Under the pieces are notes generated by a model. It did not search any database, had not been told where the DNA came from, and saw nothing but the letters and a program-made list of their open reading frames with translations. From Thraustochytrium sp. TN22 (Eukaryota > Sar > Bigyra > Thraustochytrida > Thraustochytriidae), in the NCBI GenBank assembly GCA_013306675.1, contig JABLUY010000130.1:40574-104573 (forward strand): a stretch of DNA of 64,000 bases. The letters run 5' to 3'. A program made the translations under genes and the position numbers. This document shows, one piece after another, positions 27,135-36,056 of this stretch (its first letter is position 1; each line of letters begins with the position of its first letter).

Positions 27135-29944
27135 TTATATGCTGTCAAAGGTGTGCCGTGGGCCCGTCCTGCGCCGCGGGCAGCAGCACCTAGCCACCGG
27201 GGAGGGCGGGAAGACGGCGCAAAAGACGACGAGGGCGAAGAAGATGCCGGTGAGCGCGCCGCCAGTGACGCTCTTCTGCACGGCCGGGTCCTCGACAGAC
27301 TTGCGCACGGCGTGCTTGTAGGAGTTGAGGTCGAACCAGGACTGCTGTACGGTCTCCACCTCCTCCTTCTCCTCTTCGTCATCGTCGTCGGGCGCGTAAA
27401 AGTACTCGTCTTCGTCCTGGGGCGGCCATGGGTAGTAGGCGCGCTCGTCGGCCGTGCAGACGGAGGTCGGGTCGTCGAGGCAGCGGTTCATGCAGCGCTG
27501 CGAGGGAAAGACGAGCTGTGTGTACTTGCTTCCGGCGTCGAGCGCAACACCGGCGCACTGAAAGACGTCGGAAAACTCGACGGTGGCCGGGTTGTCCTGG
27601 ATGTAGTTTCCGTCGGCGGAGAAGACGCGCGCCCGGTGCGGCACGTCCTGGAAGAGCAGGGTCTCGTCCTCCTCACTGCCGGTGGTGTGCTCCACGAAGC
27701 GCAGCGTTGGGTGGTGGTGCATGATGTCAAAGCCGACCAGGTGCGCGCGCAGCAGAAAGGCGTTAAAGGGCGACCGCCGCAGCGCAAACTGCAGCGTGCC
27801 CTGGATCTGCAAGGACCCAAGGAAGACCGCCGGCCGGTCCTCGGCGGCGACCGTGGCGCCGGGCTCCACGATCATGAGTGCGGTGGCGCCGACGGTGACG
27901 TAGCAGTTAAAGACGGCACCGCCGGCGACCTCAATGACGCCGCTGTCGAAGAGCGCCATGCGGTCGCGCGAGAGGTTGACGCACTGCATGCCGCCTCCCG
28001 AGGCGACCGAGACGCGCGAGGTGGGCTGCATCTGCACGCCGGGCGAGCTGGCGGCCAGGGAAATGGCCGAGCCAGGGCTGATCTCCACGTGGCCTTGGAG
28101 CAGGACGATGGCGCCTTCCACGGCGACGCGCGCATCGGGTACCGCGCCAGGGTCGTCCGCGAGGTCGCCCTCCAGGGTGCGCAGCGTGGCGCCCTCGGCC
28201 ACGCGCACGTTGGGCAGCGTGCACCCGGTGCCCACCGTGATGATGGTATCGTGGCCTTCGACGGCCAGGAGCGAGTCCGGCGCAAAGGTCCACCCGGAGC
28301 CAGCCTCGCAGATGGTGGCGGTCGCCGTCAGGAGGAGCGCGTCGGCCGCGCCGAACTCGTACGTGGCCGTGGTCCAGGTCGTCGACTTGGGCGCGGGCGT
28401 CAGTATGGTGCGCTCGTCGCCAAAGTGGCCGGCGACATTGGGCGCATTGATGATGAAGTTGCCGTCCGGGGTGGTTTGCGTCTGCGCCTGCGTGGGCGCC
28501 GGCGCGGCCGAGGGCGCAGCGGACGGCGCGCGCGTCGGCCCGTCGGTCGCGGGCTGGTTCTCCTTCTGGTCGCCGTCGCCGTCGCCATCAGCATCGCCGC
28601 CGGCGGTGGGCGCCTTGGCGGCATTGAAGCCGTCCTTTTGCGCCTTGAGGCAGGAGCCGCAGCATTCGGCGCGCGAGGTGCGCGTGCCGGGCTCGTCGTC
28701 GCGCGATTTATCACAAATGGCGCGCGCCAGGCCGAGGCGTGAGTTGGACTGGTCGAAGATGTAGTCAAAGCCGCTCATGGTGAGCGCCCCGAGCATGAAC
28801 TTCTTGCGGTGCGTGTCGCGCAAGATGCCGACGCAGTAGGCCTCGTTGGAACGGAAGAAGTAGGTGCCCGGCGGCACGCAGATGCGCGCCGACTCGCCCT
28901 TGTACTGCGCGAACTCGATCTCGAGCGTAGGAAAGAGCTCGAGCCACGGGTCAAGGTCCTTGGAGTAGTCCTTGTCGGCCGGCGGTGCAAAGCAGGCCAC
29001 GGAGTCGCGACGGTCCTCCGGGTGCGCCGTGGACGGGTCGCGCGTGCCCGGGCAGTTGTCCTCGTCCTCGTTGCAGAACTTGTCAAAGTAGCTGGCCAGG
29101 GCGTCGGCCATGTCGGGCGACACGTACGTGAAGGTGGTGCCGCTATCGACCACAACCTTTTGCGACGCGCCCGGCACCTCGTACTCGCGGCCCTCCACGT
29201 AGAGCGACTCGACAGACACGCGGTAGTAGCCGTTCACCTCGAGCGGCGTCCACTGGACCGGTTCCAGGTGGCGCGTCGAGTCAAGGCCGCCGACGCCCAG
29301 CACGCCCACGTCGCTGGCCAGGCACATGGAGAAGAGGTCGTCCTCGAGGCGGTGCGCGCGGCGCAGGTCCGCGATGAGCGTGGTGGCGGACCCGCCCATC
29401 ATGCCAATGATGCCGTCCGCGAACTGGCGCTTGAAGGCGTTCGCGTACGTCTTGCAGCAGCCGAACACGTGCTCCAGGCCCTCGGTCTCGATGTCGCAGC
29501 CCTTGCCCAGACACATGGGCGCGCGCACATTGCTGCCGCGGTTGCACGAGCCCTCCTGGTAGCACTGCGAGTACGGCGAGGCCGTCACCGTGGCCCCGTT
29601 CGACGAGCTCGGGTCGAAGTGGTTGTGCGCCCCGCACGAGCACCCGGCGCACGGCACGGCGATCGTGCTGGACCCTGTATCCACGATCACGCTGAAGACA
29701 TCGTCCTTGTTTGGCCCGATGCGCAGCCACGACCAGTACACGCCGTCCGGCTCGCGCGAGATCTGCGCCAGCTCCTTGAACTTCTCCGCCTCCGCCAGCC
29801 GCCGCAGCGCGCGCCGGTCGTCGCTGCGCAGCCGCCGCACCAGCGGCACCTCCAGGCGCCGCCTTCCTTCCGCGTCCGTCAGCACGCGCGCGCGCAGCGC
29901 CTCCTCCTCCGCGGCGCTCGCCTCGCCGCGCAGCGTCGCCGGGC

Positions 29945-29985
<41 letters not shown>

Positions 29986-30059
29986 GCCGTCGCCGCTACC
30001 GCTGCCAGCGCCAGCGCCAGCGCCAGCGCCCGCAGCGCCGCCGCCGCCGGCCGCCGCAT
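27135..30059 (-). CDS. Pepsin-type aspartic protease fused to a repetitive ectodomain and membrane anchor
   Basis: 974 aa in a single exon. The N-terminal signal peptide is followed by a long Ala run (to about 38) and a pro-region. The A1 peptidase domain (about 105-490) has both catalytic motifs, VIVDTGSSTIAVP (Asp127) and VVVDSGTTFTY (about 304). It also has many cysteines and an FMLGALTMSGFDYIFD segment, as in plant/BACE-like secreted or membrane aspartyl proteases. After an acidic, Pro/Thr/Ala-rich linker, about 560-830 is a Val/Gly/Ala-rich region of short beta-strand-like repeats (VRVAEGATLRTLEG, VAVEGAIVLLQGHVEISPGS), suggesting a right-handed beta helix. An acidic stretch precedes one transmembrane helix (about 933-952) and a CCC-RRR cytoplasmic tail that could be palmitoylated. 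Probably a type I cell-surface or endomembrane protease. Confidence 0.87.
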
Positions 30060-31730
30060 CCTGCCGCGCGCGCCGCGCCTCGCCGCGTTGCCGGCCTGTC
30101 ACGCGCGCGGGGGCGGCGGCGGCGGCGGCGGCGGAGCTGAGCAGCACGACTCGGAGGAGGCGAAGAGGGCGAAGAGACGAGACGAGACAGGCAAACCAAG
30201 CAAGCAAGCAAGCAAGCAAGCAAGGCAGCCGGCCAGGTCACCTCAACTCCTGGAGCTCACCGAGGTCGACTCCGAGCTGAGGCCCCATCACGCTGGCAGG
30301 CCGAGGGCGGGCGCCTGCCGCATGGGAGCGACCTGCGAGAAAGAGGGCTGCTTTGGAGAGCGCCAGGGAGCGAGACCTCAGGTGGTGGTTGGCGAAGAAG
30401 AAGAAGAAGAAGAAGAAGAAGGAGAAGAGGAAGGAGAAGAAGAAGCAAAAGCAGGCGGACAAGCCATTTGGCTAGGTCGAGCACTTGATGACGGTGATGT
30501 GCAGCAGCATCACCAGCATCACCACTGCGGCACCAGTAGCACCAGTCGCAGTCGCAGACTCGCAGCAGCAGCAGCAACAGTCACCAACCACCAGCAGCAG
30601 AAACCTTGACTCGGAGAGCATACTTGTTTGCAGCAAGCCAAGAGCCCAGCGCCATCGTCTTTCACATCTTCTCAACTTGCTCTCGGGCAGCAAGGCGCGC
30701 AGCCTCGCTCAGAACAGCACCCGCCTGGCTGCAGTGCGCCGTACTGCCGCCGCTGCCGGCGCCGCTTACACTGGCGCCACCTACTGTAGCTACACAGCGG
30801 CGGGCCAGGCCTGGCCAGCAGCCAGGCGAAGGCTCGCCGAATAAGACCTGGCACACAAGAACAAGCAAGGGGGGCACGGCACACGCACCCAGCTATCACA
30901 GTGAATTGAGACGCCTGAGAGCGCAGTGAACTGATGAAGGCGATATGGCCGGAATGCGCGTTGTCTGGTGTAGTGATTCGCTGTTATCGAACCGGTACGA
31001 CTCTGAATGCCATGGTGCCCCCCTCTCGTCACAGCTTGTTCACAGGAGTGCGAAGCAATCGTGACATACCCGATACAGTCATGGTAGACAGGTGGAAGTC
31101 GCTGCGCAGGCCGTGGCGCGCGCGAAGCAGGCCTGCGAGGACTCTGGCCTGCGAGACACGTCTCAAGCGCGCTGTAGATGCGGTGTACAGCCGATGCCGG
31201 CCTTGCATACCCCTGAAAACTGTGTAAATGCAGTGGCCATCTGTGTGGTGGGGTGGTGGTACCCGTGTTGCGCAAGAGATCATCTGTCTGGGTGCGACAC
31301 GTGAATCGACCGACCTGTGAGAAGACATCTTTTCCCTCACAAGAACGGGCGAAGAAAAGGATGGAATGTTCGCATGTCAAGAATGTGTTGTGAATGAGCG
31401 CAGAGCAGCAGAAGAGAAAAGGACAGGTCAACAATGCGGTGTGAAAGAGCCCACTTGCTGGGTGCAAAAGCGAAGACGAAATGTAAACGGACTTGACGAA
31501 ATGTAAACGGACTCGGAAAAAGACTTTCTGTTGTCAGATTTAGTGTTGTGTGGTTTGAGCTGCAGCCAGACCAAGGGGCCTCCGAACCCCGGTCGGAGGC
31601 GCCGGGCAGACGGGCGAGCAGGCAGGCAACGAAACGGGCAGTGCAGGCAAGCAAACAGGCAGGACAGAGGACGGGGAAGGGAGGCGGAGGAGCGGGCAAG
31701 GTGAGTTTTGCTCAGGCAGCCCAGCTCAGC
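30060..31730. other. Intergenic region with simple repeats
   Basis: A 1.7-kb region without a recognised gene. It holds (GCAA)n at about 30199-30222, a GAA-rich purine tract at about 30396-30450, CAG/CAC runs at 30500-30600, and a 20-bp direct repeat (GACGAAATGTAAACGGACT) at 31475 and 31495. The part from 30900 to 31550 is markedly less GC-rich than the genes. A minus-strand ORF of 225 codons (30790-31467) has no domain or plausible composition. Confidence 0.5.
31475..31513. repeat. 20-bp direct repeat, two copies
   Basis: GACGAAATGTAAACGGACT occurs at 31475-31493 and again at 31495-31513 with a single base between. It lies about 220 bp past the stop codon of the H15-SWIB gene. Confidence 0.85.
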
Positions 31731-32822
31731 TCAGCAGGACCACTGCTCCTGCTGTGCCTGGTGCGCCTTGTCCTCCTCGTCCTGGTCCTGAGCCTCCTCG
31801 TACTGCTGGTCGCCGTAAAAGCCCTGGGGAGCCTGCTGCTGCTGCTGCGCGGCGTTCATCTGAGCCTGAAGCTCGTCCTGGTTGTCAGGCTTGGTGAGGT
31901 GCTCAGAGACGAGCTTGGGCATGCTGAACATGTCGACGCGGTCCATGTTCTGGAAGACGCGGCGCAGACGCTCGTCGCACATGATCATCTTCTTGTTGGA
32001 AGGGTCCTGGAGGTTGTTGGTCTTGATGTACTGCCAGAGGTTCTTGATGACGTCGGTGCGGCCCATGGAGACGCCGCCGCAGACCTGCGCGAGCTCGTCG
32101 GAGAGCAGCATGGGCTTGCTGAGGCCGCCGGCGCCGCGGCGCTTGGGGAGGCCGTCCTTCTTCTTCTTCTTCTTCTTTTTGTTGTTCTTGAGGGGCTCCT
32201 GCATCATGGTCTGCATGGGCGGCATGTGCTGGGGCGGGGGCTGGAAGAAGGGCGGGCCCATGTACTGGGTCTGCATGCCGGGGTAGCCCATGGGCGCGAA
32301 CTGCTGCATGCCGCCGCCGAAGTGGTGCTGCGCCGGGTGCGCGTGCGGGTGCTGCGCGTGCGGGTGCTGCGGATGCATGGGCGCGTGCGGGTGGGGCGGG
32401 TAGCCCATGTGCGGGTGCGGCGGCTGGCGCATGCCAGCCATGGGGTCGGCCTGCGCCGTGGCCAGGCGGTAGGAGTTCTTCTCCTGGATGAAGACGCCGC
32501 GGCTGACGCCGAGCTTGACCGCCTTGCTGACGCGGTTCTTCTCCTCGGCGTTGTTGTTGGTGAAGTCGATGCCGTAGCGCTCGGTGAGGAACTTCTTGAT
32601 GGCCTGCAGCGACGACCCCTTGCGGTTGCCCATGGTGGCGATCGCCTGGCTCACCATCTCCATCATGCTCGGCCGCATCTCCGTCGGCGGCGCCACGGGC
32701 ATTTGCATCATGGCGCCGGCCTGCAGCATGTTGCTGAAGCCGTCCATTTGCGCCTGCATCCTGTCTGCGGCGCCGGCCGGCACGCCCTGCTGCGGGCCCT
32801 GGTCCGCGTGCGGCGGGAACAT
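31731..32822 (-). CDS. Linker-histone H15-like plus SWIB/MDM2 domain protein
   Basis: The 363-aa protein has two DNA- or chromatin-associated modules. Residues about 49-121 are a winged-helix H1/H5-like domain (MVSQAIATMGNRKGSSLQAI, then SKAVKLGVSRGVFIQ and a final SYRLA strand). A His/Pro/Met-rich linker (127-207) and a run of nine lysines (about 214-222) follow. Residues about 232-310 are a SWIB domain (SKPMLLSDELAQVCGG, RTDVIKNLWQYIKTNNLQDP, MIMCDERLRRVF, MPKLVSEHL). Gln-rich acidic sequence ends the chain. SWIB domains occur in SWI/SNF BAF60 subunits and in UAF30-like RNA polymerase I factors. The H15 domain suggests nucleosome or linker-DNA contact. The protein is most likely nuclear. 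Confidence 0.9.
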   Translation of the reverse strand: MFPPHADQGPQQGVPAGAADRMQAQMDGFSNMLQAGAMMQMPVAPPTEMRPSMMEMVSQAIATMGNRKGSSLQAIKKFLTERYGIDFTNNNAEEKNRVSKAVKLGVSRGVFIQEKNSYRLATAQADPMAGMRQPPHPHMGYPPHPHAPMHPQHPHAQHPHAHPAQHHFGGGMQQFAPMGYPGMQTQYMGPPFFQPPPQHMPPMQTMMQEPLKNNKKKKKKKKDGLPKRRGAGGLSKPMLLSDELAQVCGGVSMGRTDVIKNLWQYIKTNNLQDPSNKKMIMCDERLRRVFQNMDRVDMFSMPKLVSEHLTKPDNQDELQAQMNAAQQQQQAPQGFYGDQQYEEAQDQDEEDKAHQAQQEQWSC

Positions 32823-35031
32823 CGCAGCAGCGCGCGCGGGGCCGCGAGCTTAACGGCGGCGGCGGCGGCGGCTTCGAGGGCCCCCGAGGGCGGAGAGTAC
32901 GCGACTTCAGGCCCAGCCAGCCCGCCAAGCCGGCCTGCGCGCTCCCTCGCGCCCGAGCTCGCGGGGCCTGCTCCGGGCGCGCTCGCCCGCCGCCCGCGCG
33001 CGCGCTCGCGCGCTCGCTGCTGCGCGCGCTCGCCGCGGCCTCGCTCGCCTGCGCGCGCGCTCGGTACTGGCCGCCGGCGCGTCGGTCGTCCGGCCGCTGG
33101 CTGGCCGACAGGCGGGCGGGCGCGCCGCCCTGCCTGCCTGCCTGCCTGCTGCCTGCCGCGGGCTGCCTGCCGCGGCCGCTCTGCGCGCGCCGCGCCGCCG
33201 CCGCGCCGCGCCGCGCCGCGCCCCGCTGCTGCGCGCGCGCGGCCCGGCGACGCGCGCGCGGCGTCCTCTCTCTTCCCCCTGCGCGCGCGAGCGAGGCGCG
33301 CGGGAGGGAGGGGAGGGAGGGAGCGCGAGAGGCGCGGAGGGAGAGGGCGAGGGGAGGGAGCTTTCGGTTTTCGCGACTGCCTCCCAGGCGCCGCCCCCCC
33401 ACGGCGCGGCGCCCTCTGGCGCGGCGCGCGCCGCTGCGGGGGCGGCCGCCGCCGGCTGCGGGCCGCTGCGGGCGGCCGGCCCCCTGCGCGCCGCCGGCCG
33501 CCGGCCCGGGAAAAAAAGCGCCCCGACCGGCGCCACTGGCCCTCCGGCGCGCGCGGCTGGGGGCCCCCGCCGCCGCCTACGCGCCGCCTAGGCGCGCGCC
33601 TAGCGCGCCGCGGCGGGAAAAAACAAGCGCCCGGCGCGAGCAGGCGGTGCGCCGAGCTGGGGGGGCGGCCGGACCGCGCGGGCGGCGGCGCCAGAGGGCG
33701 GCGCGCCGACAGAGGCAGAGGGCGCCGCCGCCGCAGCCAGCCGCCGAGGGAAAAATCAACCAACCGACTGTGAGTGAGTGCTGGGCAAGGGCCGCCTGCC
33801 AGGCCGCCAAAAAAAACCAAGCCAAGGGCGACCACCGCTGCTGGCCGGCCATGATCAACCAAGTGTTCAAGTTTCAATCAAGGCACGACTGGCTGCACTG
33901 TCGCAGTGCTGGCCTCGCCTGCCTGCCACTGCCTGCCTGCCCGCCGCCCTGCGGAGCCTTGGGTGGCTGCAGCTAACGTTAACGTTAAGCGCCTCAGCTT
34001 GGCCTTGGCGCGTGAGTAGTGGACTTGCGCGGAATTTGCGCCCTCTTGCAAGCGCTGAGAAGTTGCACTGGAGGCGGCTGCACTCACTGTTCAAACAGGC
34101 CGTCACGCCAGCCAGGGCAGGCCCGGCTGTCTTTCATTCTTTCGCTGCTGGCGGCGCACGGACGGGCGGCGCGGCGCACTCGTACCGTAGCAGCCTGCGG
34201 GGCTGGCTGATGACCGTGACGGACTCAACCAGCGGCTACGCCACCGCGCCGTGGTCATGGCTCGGTCGGCACTGCAGCGCCGTCGAAACCCCGGCGGCGG
34301 CCAGCGACGTGCGGCGAGGTGACGCGGTGACCTCAGGCTGCGACAGAGAGATGACGGGAAGCACGCGCAAGAGCAAGAGCAAGAGCGAGAGCGAGAGCAA
34401 GAAGAGCTGACTCACTCATCATCACTGTCAAGTCTCAAGCCAAGGCTTGGCAGGGCCAGGACAGGGCCAGGCAGGCCCCGCTCAGCTCAGCTGGAGAGCA
34501 GCCGGCCGCAGGCTTGGCTGCGGCCTGCCAGCGGCCAGCCTGCAGTGCAGCGAACGACGTTGTCACGTTGCTGGCTGTCACAGGCTGCGAGTAGCGAGGG
34601 TGGCCCAGCCAAGGCACGAGTCGCATGGCATGCCATGGCACGAAAGCGAGCAGCAGACAGCGCGCGGCGCGGCGCGGCGGCGGCGCGGCCATGACGCGCG
34701 AGCAAGGCTCGGGAGCGTGGCGCCAGCCGAGGCGCCGGCCGGGCAGCCAGCCGGGCGGAAGTTGAGCCTCGAGCAGCGCGTCGCGGCGAGGCGCACGTCG
34801 GCCTGCGCTCCGAGTCCTGCGACCGACTCGTGTCAGGCGACCAGGCAGAGTGGATTGCCAAAACTGGAGACCAGCTGGAGCGGAGCCCGAGGCAGGCAGG
34901 CAGCGCAGGCAGAGCGCGCGCGCGCAGCGTGGGCACCGGCGGCCGCCGCCACCACCGCCGCCCCGTCCGAGCCGCCGCGCCTCCGCGGCCGGCAGCGCGG
35001 GCGCGCAGTCAGACGGAGCTTGGCGGCGGCC
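32823..35031. other. Long divergent intergenic region
   Basis: A 2.2-kb region between the H15-SWIB start (-) and the oxidoreductase-like start (+). 32860-33720 is extremely GC-rich with CGCG and CCTG simple runs (for example 33118-33165). 33780-34430 is less biased and contains TAACGTTAACGTTAA near 33974 and a GAGCAA/GAGCGA purine run at 34370-34405. No coding sequence is supported, although several long composition-driven frames exist. It may contain promoters and noncoding 5' exons. Confidence 0.45.
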
Positions 35032-35739
35032 ATGCCGGCGGCCATGCCGGCCTCCAAGGCGGCGGCGCTGGCCGCAGCCGCGGTGGCGCTGGCGGCGCTG
35101 GCAGGGCTCGCGACGCGGCGGCGGCGGACGAGCGGACGCAAGCGGCAGCGCAGCAGAAGCTTGACGGCCGACGTGGTGGTGCTGGGCGAAGCGGGCTGGG
35201 AGGTGGTGCGGCTGCTGCGCGAGCGCGGCGCGGCGCCCGTGCGCGTGGTGCTGGTGAGCGAGGCGCCGCACGCGCACTGGCTGTGGCGCCTGCTCTGGGA
35301 CCGCGCCGCCTCGCCGGACCGCATCCTGGTGGGCCAGGTGGACTGCGTGAACTCGGACTCGGTCGTGTTGTCGAGCGGCCGCGCGCTCGACTTTGACGTG
35401 CTGGTGTGCGCCGGCGACGCGCGCCAGCCGCAGGCTGTGGTGCGCGATTCGGCCGACGCGCTCGCGGCGCGCCTCTGCGCACTGCTCTACGACCTCGAGA
35501 CCGACGCGGAGTCAGCCTCCGGTGCGAAGCCGCCCATGCTCTTTCCCGGCGAGTGGCAGAAGCGCGAGTGTGCTGGCCTCGATGTGGAGCCGGGCTCCTT
35601 TCGCGTGCGCTCCACGCCGCACGTGTTCGCCATGGGCCATCACGCCAACGTGCCTGCGGGCGGCATTTGGCCCGAAGATCCAACCGTCCAGGCCCAGGCA
35701 GTCGCCTCGAGCGTGCTTGCTGCACTCTTGGCCGCCTAA
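35032..35739 (+). CDS. Reduced FAD/NAD(P)-oxidoreductase-like protein
   Basis: The 235-aa protein starts at ATG 35032. A hydrophobic N-terminal helix (AALAAAAVALAALAGLA) is followed by an Arg-rich stretch, suggesting membrane anchoring. Then comes a Rossmann-like strand ADVVVLGEAGWEVVRLLRER, and strands VRVVLVSEAPHAHWLWRLLW, VVLSSGRALDFDVLVCAGDA. The C-terminal FRVRSTPHVFAMGHHANVP resembles the FAD-contacting segment of AIFM2/FSP1 and NDH-2 type oxidoreductases (usually VFAIGD). The normal GxGxxG is not clean, the middle NAD-binding domain is missing and the terminal Asp is replaced by His. At about two thirds of usual length it may be a degenerate, non-catalytic derivative. Confidence 0.6.
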   Translation: MPAAMPASKAAALAAAAVALAALAGLATRRRRTSGRKRQRSRSLTADVVVLGEAGWEVVRLLRERGAAPVRVVLVSEAPHAHWLWRLLWDRAASPDRILVGQVDCVNSDSVVLSSGRALDFDVLVCAGDARQPQAVVRDSADALAARLCALLYDLETDAESASGAKPPMLFPGEWQKRECAGLDVEPGSFRVRSTPHVFAMGHHANVPAGGIWPEDPTVQAQAVASSVLAALLAA

Positions 35740-35881
35740 AAAGATTCTAGCCTCGAGCGTGGCGTGCGTGCTGCACTCGTGGTCGTTTGTCTGATGCTTG
35801 TGGCCTCGGGCTCGGGCGCTGTTTTTGCTGTAAATTGAAAAAGTGAAGGAGTCTCTCCCCTTTCTCTTCGCTGTTCTCGGA

Positions 35882-35912
<31 letters not shown>

Positions 35913-36056
35913 GGAATGTGGTTGGTACCACTCGTACAACAAAAAACAACAACCTCTTGGTATTTTCACTTACTTGTCAAAAGAACAACGATGTCGAGAC
36001 GCAGCCATCGTGCGCGAATGCTAGCTAGGCCTACTCTTGGGCAGGCAGCAGAAGGC
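35740..36056. repeat. Convergent intergenic region with (CT)n tract
   Basis: About 320 bp between two convergent stop codons. A (CT)n tract lies at about 35880-35910. The remainder is comparatively AT-rich, as expected for 3' UTR DNA. No gene is seen. Confidence 0.7.

Noticed and set aside
30960-31020. tRNA-like sequence (GGTTCGATAAC on the minus strand resembling a B box)
   Set aside because: I could not fold an acceptor stem or find a proper A box and anticodon arm at the right spacing.
30790-31467. Minus-strand 225-codon ORF as a gene
   Set aside because: No family motif, irregular composition, and it overlaps low-complexity intergenic DNA. Possible but unsupported.
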